Positions 14,615 through 21,836 of a stretch of 26,884 bases of DNA are shown here, piece by piece (positions within the stretch are counted from its first letter, which is position 1; every line of letters begins with the position of its first letter). The translations under genes were made by a program, and so were the position numbers. Source of the DNA: an uncultured Collinsella sp. Its GTDB lineage: Bacteria; Actinomycetota; Coriobacteriia; Coriobacteriales; Coriobacteriaceae. The notes under the pieces were generated by a model. It ran no database searches and was not told where the DNA came from. It saw nothing but the letters and a program-made list of their open reading frames with translations. The stretch is from NCBI GenBank assembly GCA_900551665.1, contig URWW01000024.1:1-26884 (forward strand), in the 5' to 3' direction.

Positions 14615-15324
14615 TCGGCGGAATCCGCAACGGCCTCATCGGCCGCGGCACGATCGACCAGGCGATAGCCCACGCCGCGAACCGTCTCGATGCGATCGGC
14701 ATGCGAACCGAGTTTCTGGCGCAGGGTCTGGACGTGCACGTCGACGGTGCGCGAACCGCCGTCGAAATCCCAACCCCACACGCTCTGGAGCAGCGACTCA
14801 CGCGTGAAGACGACACCGGGCTTGCGCATGAGGTATTCAAGCAAATCGAACTCTCGCAGGGTGAGCTTGAGCTCATGGCCATCCACGCGGACCTCGCGGT
14901 GGCTCGGCGAGAGCTCGATACCGCCCACGCTCAGCATCTCGGGGGCGGGACGGCTCATCATGCCGCCGCGGCGCAGCAGGGCGCGGCAACGGCTCGTGAG
15001 CTCCATGAGGGAGAAGGGCTTTGCCAGGTAGTCGTCGGCGCCGCCGTCGAGGGCGACGACCTTATCGAGCTCCGAGTCCTTCGCGGTGAGCATCATGATG
15101 GGCACCGTCGCGGTCGCCTGATCGGCGCGCAAGCGGCGCATGATCTCGAGACCGTCGGTATCGGGAAGCATGATGTCGAGGAGCACGGCGTCGGGCACAC
15201 GGCGGGCGACGGCGGCCTTGAACTCGCTGTCGCAGCTGAAACCCTCCGCCTCGATACCCTGCTGGCGCAAGGCGTACAGGGTCAGTCCCCTGATGTTGTC
15301 ATCATCTTCGACGTAATAAATCAT
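14611..15324 (-). CDS. phoP: PhoP/PhoB-like response regulator (OmpR family), 237 aa
   Basis: The receiver domain has the phospho-acceptor Asp50 in VLLDIMLPD, the acidic pair in VEDDD, and Lys in AKPFSL. The C-terminal winged helix has LTLREFDLLEYLMRKPGVVFTRE and GGSRTVDVHVQTLRQKL. It is probably phosphorylated by the kinase encoded just downstream and binds direct repeats near phosphate genes. AGGAGG precedes the ATG at 15324. A TAGAAT -10 lies on the minus strand at 15355-15360. It follows pstB by 149 bases and may also be read from that promoter. Confidence 0.88.
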   Translation of the reverse strand: MIYYVEDDDNIRGLTLYALRQQGIEAEGFSCDSEFKAAVARRVPDAVLLDIMLPDTDGLEIMRRLRADQATATVPIMMLTAKDSELDKVVALDGGADDYLAKPFSLMELTSRCRALLRRGGMMSRPAPEMLSVGGIELSPSHREVRVDGHELKLTLREFDLLEYLMRKPGVVFTRESLLQSVWGWDFDGGSRTVDVHVQTLRQKLGSHADRIETVRGVGYRLVDRAAADEAVADSAE

Positions 15325-15354
15325 GCGAACGATACCTCCTCGACCGTTTCGACA

Positions 15355-15360
15355 ATTCTA
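15355..15360 (-). promoter_or_regulatory. Candidate -10 of the phoPR-like pair
   Basis: TAGAAT on the minus strand, about 30 bases ahead of the regulator start, without a good -35. The 149-base gap also holds a CCGCATGCGG palindrome (15442-15451). Confidence 0.35.
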
Positions 15361-15473
15361 CCCACTGGACGGCACCGCCGAGCGGTCTTGACCGTCCCGC
15401 GCCGATACAACGGCGTACGCCCCGCGCACGGCGCCAGGGCACCGCATGCGGGACGCACGTCCGGCCTGCTCGA

Positions 15474-16349
15474 TTAACCGAAACGACCGGTGAGGTAATC
15501 GGCGGTGCGCTGATCGCGCGGAGCCTTGAACATCTGCGTGGTGGGCGCGTGCTCGACGAGCTCGCCCAACAGGAAGAAAGCCACGGAGTCGGAGATGCGC
15601 GAGGCCTGCTGCATGTTATGGGTAACCACCACGAGCGTGTAGTCGCGCTTGAGCTCCATGGCGAGCTGCTCGACCTGGACCGTCGAGATCGGGTCGAGCG
15701 CAGAGGTGGGCTCGTCCATAAGCAGGACCTCGGGCTGCACCGCGATGGCGCGGGCGATGCACAGGCGCTGCTGCTGACCGCCGGATAGGCTCAGACCGGA
15801 CTCCCTGAGCTTGTCCTTGACCTCGTCCCACAGGGCGGCACGGCGCAGGGAATCCTCCACCAGCGCATCGAGTTCGCTGCGGCTCTTCACGCCGGCACCG
15901 CGCGGTCCGTAGGCGACATTGTCGTAGATGCTCATGGGGAACGGATTGGGATGCTGGAACACCATGCCCACGCGTTGGCGCAGCAGCGTGGTGTTGTAAT
16001 CGGCGTAAATGTCACGGCCATCGAGCTTGATGGAGCCCTCGACACGGCAGTCCTTCACGTAATCGTTCATACGGTTCAGGCAACGCAGCAAGGTTGACTT
16101 GCCGCAGCCGGACGGCCCGATAAACGAGGTGATCTCGCGCTCGGGAATATCGATCGAAACGTCCTTCAGCGCATGATGGTCGCCATAGTACAGGTTCACG
16201 TTCTCGACGGAGATACGCGTCTTGTGCTCAGGGGCGACCTCGCTCCCCGCACCGGCGGGAACCATGGGCGCGTCACCCCGCTCGCGCAGGGCAGCCTCCT
16301 CGGCCGCACGCGCCATCGCCTGGGCGCTATCCTCGGGCGTGTAGTCCAC
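15474..16349 (-). CDS. pstB: Phosphate ABC transporter ATP-binding protein PstB, 291 aa
   Basis: The ATPase that drives PstSCA high-affinity phosphate uptake and takes part in PhoR signalling, at the inner face of the membrane. It shows NLYYGDHHALKDVS, the PstB-specific start. Walker A is GPSGCGKST (78-86), followed by LRCLNRMND (typical of PstB). The Q-loop is in VGMVFQHPNPFPMSIYDNVAYG, the signature is LSGGQQQRL, and Walker B is VLLMDEPTSALDP. About 45 N-terminal residues of low complexity precede the domain. The GTG at 16349 with GAGGAGG seven bases ahead is preferred over the ATG at 16367, which itself overlaps that ribosome site. It is unusual that pstS, pstC, pstA and phoU are not next to it. 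Confidence 0.95.
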   Translation of the reverse strand: MDYTPEDSAQAMARAAEEAALRERGDAPMVPAGAGSEVAPEHKTRISVENVNLYYGDHHALKDVSIDIPEREITSFIGPSGCGKSTLLRCLNRMNDYVKDCRVEGSIKLDGRDIYADYNTTLLRQRVGMVFQHPNPFPMSIYDNVAYGPRGAGVKSRSELDALVEDSLRRAALWDEVKDKLRESGLSLSGGQQQRLCIARAIAVQPEVLLMDEPTSALDPISTVQVEQLAMELKRDYTLVVVTHNMQQASRISDSVAFFLLGELVEHAPTTQMFKAPRDQRTADYLTGRFG

Positions 16350-16387
16350 CTTCGAGCCTCCTCGCATTCTTGCTCATAGCTCTCAGC

Positions 16388-16441
16388 ATGGTACAACCCG
16401 CACTTCAGGCACCCGTGAACCACATGTAAGGTGCGTGTAAG
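16388..16441 (-). promoter_or_regulatory. pstB promoter with PhoP-box-like direct repeats
   Basis: On the minus strand, three units with an exact 11-base period read CTTACA (16441-16436), CTTACA (16430-16425) and TTCACG (16419-16414). The 11-base spacing matches PhoP/PhoB-type boxes. The last unit covers where a -35 would lie for TACCAT (16388-16393), as expected for an activator site. Confidence 0.6.
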
Positions 16442-16490
16442 CCCGAACTCATCAAACGGCGCCGGCATATCAAACGCTAACAAAGCAAAC

Positions 16491-16533
16491 CCCAATTGAG
16501 GGACAGTCCCCAAATTGAGGTTTCGCAATTGGG
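16491..16533. repeat. REP-like element and possible terminator after the VanS-like gene
   Basis: CCCAATTG (16491-16498) and CAATTGGG (16526-16533) can pair. Between them lies the palindrome GGGACAGTCCC and a second AAATTGAGG. The GGGGACTGTCCC core flanked by AATTG is seen in widespread REP-like intergenic repeats linked to IS200-like (Y1) transposases. On the minus strand the stem is followed by TTTGCTTTGTT, so it may serve as the kinase gene's terminator. Confidence 0.55.
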
Positions 16534-16539
16534 CTTTTG

Positions 16540-17916
16540 TCACGCGGGTACGACGATGGTGAACACGGTGCACTCGGGGGTGGACTCGCACGCAATGGTT
16601 CCGCCATGTGCGGTCACGATCTCCTTGGCGATGGCGAGGCCCAGGCCGGCGCCGCCGCGATTGGTCGCGCGCGCCGCATCGAGGCGATAGAACTTCTCGA
16701 AAATCGTCCCCAGCTTGGCGGCGGGGATCGGGTCGCCCTGATTCTCAAAGCGCACGGTCACCGAGCCCTCCCCGCACGCGGCTTCGATGCGGATCGTCGA
16801 ACCCTCGTAACTGTAGGCGATCGCATTCTTCATCACGTTGTTGAAAACGCGGGCCATCTTGTCGCCGTCGACGAGGACCGTGAGATTTAGCGGCGCGTCA
16901 ACCTCGACGTGCTTGCCCTGCTCGGCGAGGGCGGGATAGAACTCGTCCGCAACCTGCGCGAGAAGCAGGGAAAGATCCACGTAGCCACGCGTGAGCACGA
17001 TGTCGTGGAAGTCGAAACGCGTGATGTCGAAGAATTCCTCGATGAGCGCGTCGAGGCGATGCGCCTTGTCGAGCGCGATGCCGGTGAAGCGAGAGCGCTG
17101 CTCCACGGGCAGGTCGGGAGCCTCCTGCAGCAGCGAGAGGTAACCCACCACGCTGGCGAGCGGCGTCTTGAGATCGTGGGCGAGGTAGGTAACCAAATCG
17201 TCCTTGCGGCGTGCCTCATCGCGCAGGGCGTCGGCGACCTGGCGCTCCTGGTCGCGCACGCGGCTGATCGCACCCTCCACCTCCAGGAAGGTTCCGTCGA
17301 GGTTGTCCACATCCTGTGGGTTGTCGATCAGGCGGTCGACAAGGTGGTCGGCGATGACTCGATCCGCGGCAGCCTGCCCGCGGTCGTAGCCGGCATAATA
17401 CAGCGCACGCCCCACAAAGAAGACGCCGCACACCGCGCATGCAAGCAAGAAGCCGCAGAACATGAACAGGTAATCTATATCGACAAACAACGGTTGTGCA
17501 CGAGCCGTGAGCAGGGATCCGAAGAAAATCACGGAGAACCAAGCGGAGCCGCCGAGCGTCACCGCGCGGCGGACCGTCACAAAGCGGTCCGTAAGCATGT
17601 AGCCCACGACAATCGCGATGAGGAACGCGATGAAGCTCTCACGCGCGATGACCGCAAATGAGAGAAGCACCAACACGACCAAGGAAAGCAGGCGGCTGTC
17701 GAGCAGGATTCGCAGCTTGGCGATGACCTCGTCGATCGAATCGTTCGAGGTCGTGAAGAAGCGCTCTCCGACGGCAGGGGCAGCCGAGGCATCGATATTG
17801 GGGGCATCCGCGGCGCCCGCCTGTCGCGGCGCTTCCGAACGGTCATTGGGCAGCCCCGTCATGGGGTTCACCGGCGCGTGCTGCCGCCGCGCCGATCTCT
17901 TTTTCTCAGTGTTCAT
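16540..17916 (-). CDS. VanS-like sensor histidine kinase, 458 aa
   Basis: A membrane histidine kinase whose HisKA region reads YLAHDLKTPLASVVGYL (His247) and RLDALIEEFFDITRF, the pattern of the VanS group. The ATPase domain has NVMKNAIAYS, FENQGDPI in place of the usual DxGxG form, FEKFYRLDAAR and GGAGLGLAIAKEIV. About 70 N-terminal cytosolic residues are followed by four hydrophobic helices (about 76-169) with only short loops. It may therefore sense within the membrane and not through an outer domain. It lies 84 bases downstream of its regulator. VanS kinases respond to cell-wall antibiotics; the signal here is unknown. No vanHAX genes are in the window. Confidence 0.85.
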   Translation of the reverse strand: MNTEKKRSARRQHAPVNPMTGLPNDRSEAPRQAGAADAPNIDASAAPAVGERFFTTSNDSIDEVIAKLRILLDSRLLSLVVLVLLSFAVIARESFIAFLIAIVVGYMLTDRFVTVRRAVTLGGSAWFSVIFFGSLLTARAQPLFVDIDYLFMFCGFLLACAVCGVFFVGRALYYAGYDRGQAAADRVIADHLVDRLIDNPQDVDNLDGTFLEVEGAISRVRDQERQVADALRDEARRKDDLVTYLAHDLKTPLASVVGYLSLLQEAPDLPVEQRSRFTGIALDKAHRLDALIEEFFDITRFDFHDIVLTRGYVDLSLLLAQVADEFYPALAEQGKHVEVDAPLNLTVLVDGDKMARVFNNVMKNAIAYSYEGSTIRIEAACGEGSVTVRFENQGDPIPAAKLGTIFEKFYRLDAARATNRGGAGLGLAIAKEIVTAHGGTIACESTPECTVFTIVVPA

Positions 17917-18000
17917 CTACCCTGCTTTCGCCTCGATTTTGAGATGTCTCGGGATACGGGCACGACGATTATCCGCGAAGCGGCGGCCCCCAATCGGAGC

Positions 18001-18714
18001 CTACTTCTCGATGGTGTACCCGACGCCCCAGATATTCTTAATGAAACGCGGGTTCTGGGCGTCATCCCCCAGCTTCTCGCGCAGGTGACGGATGTGCACC
18101 ATGACAGTGTTGTTCGAGCCCGCCATGAATTCCTCGTCCCACACAGCACGGAACAGCTCCTCGACTGGCACCACATGGCCGCGATGCTCAGCGAGGTACA
18201 GCAAAATGGAGTATTCGAGCGGGGTGCAACGCACGGACTTCTCGTCCACGGTGACCGTACGGGCATCGCGATTGATCTCGAGCCCATTGAAGGAGATGAT
18301 CGGACCCGCATCCTCAACGGGGGCCGCTTGCTCGCGACTGCCGTACCGCGTGTACCTGCGCAACTGCGCCTTGCAACGTGCCACGAGCTCGAGCGGGCGG
18401 AAGGGTTTGACCATGTAGTCGTCCGCGCCGAGGGTGAGGCCCTCGATCTTATCGGACTGGCTGTCGCGGGCGGTGAGCATGATAACGGGATAGGTGCGCT
18501 CGGTGCGGATGGTGCGGAGCAACTCGAAGCCGTCCACATCGGGAAGCATGATATCGAGCACGGCGAGGTCGAACTCCTGCTCCAAGATGAGACGGGCTGC
18601 GTCGGCACCGTTATACGCCAACGTCACATCGAACCCCTCATTGCGCAGGTAAATCCCCACGAGGTCGGTGATGGTCTTCTCGTCGTCCACGACGAGGATG
18701 CGAGGCGTATCCAC
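18001..18714 (-). CDS. VanR-like response regulator (OmpR family), 237 aa
   Basis: Receiver with the phospho-acceptor Asp54 in AVLDIMLPDVDG, LTARDSQSDKIEGL, and GADDYMVKPFRPLELVARCKAQLRRY, which matches the VanR group. The winged helix has TPLEYSILLYLAEHRGHVVPVEEL and NTVMVHIRHLREKLGDD. GTG at 18714 is the start, with AAAGGAG about seven bases ahead. It pairs with the kinase downstream. The divergent D,D-carboxypeptidase gene, 381 bases away, is a plausible target, which is inference only. Confidence 0.87.
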   Translation of the reverse strand: MDTPRILVVDDEKTITDLVGIYLRNEGFDVTLAYNGADAARLILEQEFDLAVLDIMLPDVDGFELLRTIRTERTYPVIMLTARDSQSDKIEGLTLGADDYMVKPFRPLELVARCKAQLRRYTRYGSREQAAPVEDAGPIISFNGLEINRDARTVTVDEKSVRCTPLEYSILLYLAEHRGHVVPVEELFRAVWDEEFMAGSNNTVMVHIRHLREKLGDDAQNPRFIKNIWGVGYTIEK

Positions 18715-19060
18715 GATGTGCTCCTTTCCGTCTCGTCCATTATGGCGAAAAGGTCAGGCCGACGCACCTCCTTGCAACCGCGTTAAGCATAAGATAAGTA
18801 CTCTCTCATCGAATGGATGGTCATGATTTGACTTCATACAGTTACGCCGTCTTAAGGTGACGAACCCTGAACTCTCAATTTGCGTTCGCAGCGACCGCAA
18901 AGGCGTCACTCCGCCCCCTTATGCAACGTTGCACCCCGCAAATCGACGTCCCAAGTCACTCGCATACAGCCTCACATACTGTATGGATTAAGCTTTTGAC
19001 CACAGTCGTAAAAATCGAGGCACCGCATGACGTGAAACGATGTCCTAACGGCACGAGGCG
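18715..19060. other. Divergent regulatory region between the VanR-like gene and dacA
   Basis: Non-coding, less G/C-rich than the genes. It holds CATAC-T-GTATG, an 11-base palindrome (18975-18985), TTGACT (plus, 18828-18833) and TTGACC (plus, about 18996-19001). I cannot assign a promoter for the leftward genes with confidence; TATGCT on the minus strand around 18790 is a weak option. Confidence 0.45.
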
Positions 19061-19066
19061 TATACT
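19061..19066 (+). promoter_or_regulatory. Candidate -10 of dacA
   Basis: TATACT in GCGTATACTGC, 29 bases before the ATG, without a clear -35. A leader of about 23 bases and AGAAGGA ahead of the start follow. Confidence 0.55.
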
Positions 19067-19095
19067 GCATTCAATTCCCTAGACAGAAGGAACAC

Positions 19096-20445
19096 ATGAA
19101 CAAAGCTCTTCCAGCCGCACTCAGGACAGCCCTCACCGCCGCATTCGTCCTATTCGCAATCCTCGCCGAACCCGCACACGCCGATGTCCTCTTGACCGAC
19201 CTGGTCCTAGGAACTTCGGCGCAAGAGCGAGGGCTCACCATCGAGGAGATGCCGGACATCTTGGCGACTCACGCCATCATCATGCGCCCCGATGGATCCG
19301 TGTATTACGAGCGCGAGGCCAATTCCCCCATCAAGATCGCCTCGACCACCAAGGTCATGACCGCACTCGTCGCACTCGACCACTGCGATCCATCCGAGAC
19401 CCTCACCGTCGATCACGCCGCCGCGACGGTGGGTGAATCCTGCGTGGGCCTCAAGGAGGGCGACACCCTCACGCTCGAACAGGCGCTTACCGGCCTCATG
19501 GTCATGAGCGGCAACGACGTGGCTACTGCCATCGCCACGCACGTCGGCAGCAAGATCGACCCCGCCAGCGCCAATCCGTACGGGACCTTCATCAAGGCCA
19601 TGAACGACCGCGCCGCCCAACTCGGCTGCACCGATACGCTGTTCGAGAACCCCCACGGCCTCGACTTCGGCGCCTGGGTCGGCAATCTGCACAGCACCGC
19701 GCACGACGTCACACGCATCTGGGCCGAAGCATGGCGCAACGAGGCATTCCGCTCCTTTGCCTGCAGCGGCGCCACCGAGATGCACGTCACCTCAGCCGAC
19801 GGCAGTGCGCGCTCCCTGCCCCTCACCGTGCGCAACAAGATCCTCGGGCGCGATGGCAACCTTGGAGGCAAGACGGGCAGCACCTACGAGGCGGGCGAGT
19901 GCTTCGTGTGCACGTTCTCGCGCGAGCCCGAGGGCGAGGTGTATATCGCACTCTTCGGCTCAAAGGGCGACGAGGAGCGCTTCAACGATACGCTGACCCT
20001 CGCGAACTGGTACTACGGACACTTTGCCAACCTGCCATTTGCCACCAGCCCCAAACAGGTCGGGGGCGTGCCCCTGGCCGCCGAGGCGGCCTGCGTCGAC
20101 TGGTCCGATAAGCTCATGGACCTCACCTTCGCCGACGCAGACGCTGCCGCGCGCGTGTTCACACTCGGCGGAACCATCGAGCAGGAGGTCGAAGTCGACG
20201 AGCTCCGCGGCAAACACGCGGCGGGAACCGCCGCAGGGTCGGTCACCTACACCCAAAACGGCGAGACCATCGGGTCCGTCGAACTCACAACGGCCAGCGA
20301 ACTCGAACCCCCCAATCTTCTCGAGTGGCTTGCCGTCCAACTCGATCGCCTCGTGCGCCTCTTCGAGGGTAAGCCGGCCACAGCTGAAGAGCGCATATAC
20401 GCCACCATGCCCGACCCGCTCTCCATCGACGGATGGAACGCGTAA
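19096..20445 (+). CDS. D-alanyl-D-alanine carboxypeptidase (peptidase S11, DacA type), 449 aa
   Basis: An exported penicillin-binding protein that removes the last D-Ala from peptidoglycan stem peptides. A signal peptide spans residues 1-29 with likely cleavage after AHA. The three catalytic motifs are present: STTK with Ser83 and Lys86, SGN at 138-140, and KTG at 259-261. ENPHGLD and the surrounding text are typical of the family. The region after about 320 is a DacA-like beta-rich C-terminal domain, and the end (LLEWLAVQLDRLVRLFEG) could form an amphipathic membrane-associating helix; no membrane anchor is visible. The start has AGAAGGA nearby. It is divergent from the VanR/VanS-like pair, which suggests shared control. 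Confidence 0.93.
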   Translation: MNKALPAALRTALTAAFVLFAILAEPAHADVLLTDLVLGTSAQERGLTIEEMPDILATHAIIMRPDGSVYYEREANSPIKIASTTKVMTALVALDHCDPSETLTVDHAAATVGESCVGLKEGDTLTLEQALTGLMVMSGNDVATAIATHVGSKIDPASANPYGTFIKAMNDRAAQLGCTDTLFENPHGLDFGAWVGNLHSTAHDVTRIWAEAWRNEAFRSFACSGATEMHVTSADGSARSLPLTVRNKILGRDGNLGGKTGSTYEAGECFVCTFSREPEGEVYIALFGSKGDEERFNDTLTLANWYYGHFANLPFATSPKQVGGVPLAAEAACVDWSDKLMDLTFADADAAARVFTLGGTIEQEVEVDELRGKHAAGTAAGSVTYTQNGETIGSVELTTASELEPPNLLEWLAVQLDRLVRLFEGKPATAEERIYATMPDPLSIDGWNA

Positions 20446-20478
20446 CAGGGCAGCGTCGCCCATGCCTTTCAACAAGCG

Positions 20479-20511
20479 GGCCGGCCGGGGAACGAACATC
20501 CCCGGCCGGCC
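20479..20511. terminator. Hairpin between convergent dacA and the small membrane protein gene
   Basis: A perfect 12-bp G/C stem, GGCCGGCCGGGG and CCCCGGCCGGCC, with a 9-base loop. It lies 33 bases past the dacA stop and 29 past the stop of the leftward gene, so it probably serves both. On the minus strand it is followed by CGCTTGTTG, a poor U-run. Confidence 0.7.
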
Positions 20512-20540
20512 TGCGCATGAAGAAGATTCGGCAATCGGAC

Positions 20541-20900
20541 TTACTCGCCGCGCGCTTCCCTCGTGAGCTTCTTGGCCTGATGACGCGAGACGAACCACAC
20601 GATGAAAGAAGTGAGGAACAACAGTGTGGCGGCCGTGCTCGTCACCGTTTCGAGCTCCGGCATCCCCATGTTCGCCGCGAATCGCGACACCATGAACGCC
20701 ACGATCGTACAACCAAGCAGCGGGTAGAACACGCGCGTGAGCGGCAAGGAGGCGTGGATCTCCCGATCGATGGGCGCCGGGCCCTGCACGGCCTCGCGAC
20801 GGGCGCGGAGCTCGCGGGCGACTTCCATCGCGCGCTCGTCCTCGGCCTCGAGCTCGGCGAGCTCCTCGGGGGTCATGTCGCGCTTCGATTTCTTACTCAT
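20541..20900 (-). CDS. Small membrane protein of unknown function, 119 aa
   Basis: I do not recognise a family. The protein has a basic start (MSKKSKRD), a charged helix (about 10-38, EELAELEAEDERAMEVARELRA), then two hydrophobic helices (about 57-75 and 88-105) and a basic C-terminus. It is probably a two-helix inner-membrane protein with both ends inside. The ATG at 20900 has GGAGGAACCC just ahead. It overlaps the end of the tatD-like gene by eight bases and is therefore the last gene of that operon. Confidence 0.8.
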   Translation of the reverse strand: MSKKSKRDMTPEELAELEAEDERAMEVARELRARREAVQGPAPIDREIHASLPLTRVFYPLLGCTIVAFMVSRFAANMGMPELETVTSTAATLLFLTSFIVWFVSRHQAKKLTREARGE

Positions 20901-21831
20901 GGGTTCCTCCAAATAGGGCGTTCGAGGTGTTCCAAATCGCGGTGGCAACCGCATCGGGCAACTCGCCCGTGCGGTCGGCGCGGTCATATATGAGGGCATC
21001 GGCAGTCTGGGCGATCATCGCCGGCTCACACTCCAGGCCGCGAATGGGCTCGGGCGCCATATAGGGACAATCGGTCTCCAACAGCAGGCGGTCGAGCGGA
21101 CAAGCGGCGAACGCCTCGCGCACACCGTCGTTGCGTTTGAACGTCGCGGCGCCGCCGAAGGCGATGTGGCACCCAAGCGCAAGAAACCGCTCCATAGTCG
21201 CTCGATCCTCGCCAAAGCAATGCAGCACGCAGCCCGCGGTGGGCACGCCCACGCGCTCGAGCACGGAAATCGCGTCGGCATGGGCCGTGCGAGCCTCATC
21301 GCCGTAGTCGTTGCGCAGATGCAACTCGACAGGAACGTTGCGCTCGACGGCAAGCGAGAGCTGACGCGCCATGACCTCCATCTGCGCAGCGTGCGGAGCC
21401 GCCTCGATCAGGTCATCTGCATCGAAGTGATAATCAAGACCGATCTCACCGATACCAGCGCACAGAGGGTCGTCCAACGCGGCCGCGACCTGCGCATGCA
21501 ACTCATCGGTATACTCGAGCGTCCCGTAAGGGTGGACGCCCACCAAGTAGCGAACGCACACCTCGGCACCACGATCGGCGGCCGCGTCGATCACCCCATG
21601 CAACCAACGGGAGAACGCCGGGGCGTCGGGGGTCTCCTCCGACTTATCCGCGATGGGATCGAAGATGGTCATCAACTCGCGCACGCCCGATTCGTGCGCA
21701 CGGACAAGCACGTCGATGGGATCTTTATCCTCACCCCAAAACGATCGCAGGTGAGCATGGGTGTCGAACAGAGGCGCATGCGCTGGCGGCAGCGTGAACA
21801 CCTTGTTCTTCTTGGTGAACGAAATCGCCAC
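20893..21831 (-). CDS. tatD: TatD-family metal-dependent hydrolase (DNase), 312 aa
   Basis: A TIM-barrel amidohydrolase-like nuclease. It shows THAH (His25, His27) as the first metal site, GEIGLDYHFD with the bridging Glu, PVELHLRN with the next His, HCFGE with another, and LLETDCPYMAPE with the final Asp and the family's typical Pro. At 312 residues it is longer than the usual 260 or so; the extra length lies in the first half, around the DPIDVLVRAHESG and ADKSEETPDAP region. The start is probably GTG at 21831 with GGGGAG upstream, five bases past the ksgA stop; in-frame ATGs upstream fall inside ksgA. Pairing with ksgA and metG is usual in Gram-positives. Its role is likely DNA or RNA 3' processing or repair. 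Confidence 0.88.
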   Translation of the reverse strand: MAISFTKKNKVFTLPPAHAPLFDTHAHLRSFWGEDKDPIDVLVRAHESGVRELMTIFDPIADKSEETPDAPAFSRWLHGVIDAAADRGAEVCVRYLVGVHPYGTLEYTDELHAQVAAALDDPLCAGIGEIGLDYHFDADDLIEAAPHAAQMEVMARQLSLAVERNVPVELHLRNDYGDEARTAHADAISVLERVGVPTAGCVLHCFGEDRATMERFLALGCHIAFGGAATFKRNDGVREAFAACPLDRLLLETDCPYMAPEPIRGLECEPAMIAQTADALIYDRADRTGELPDAVATAIWNTSNALFGGTHE

Positions 21832-21836
21832 GAGCC

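Noticed and set aside
13145..14668. A 507-codon plus-strand frame opposite the PhoR-like gene
   Set aside because: Antisense shadow with typical composition and no ribosome site; the minus strand has full kinase motifs.
16350..16367. ATG start for PstB at 16367
   Set aside because: The GAGGAGG that best fits a ribosome site would lie inside the coding part; it is well placed for the GTG at 16349.
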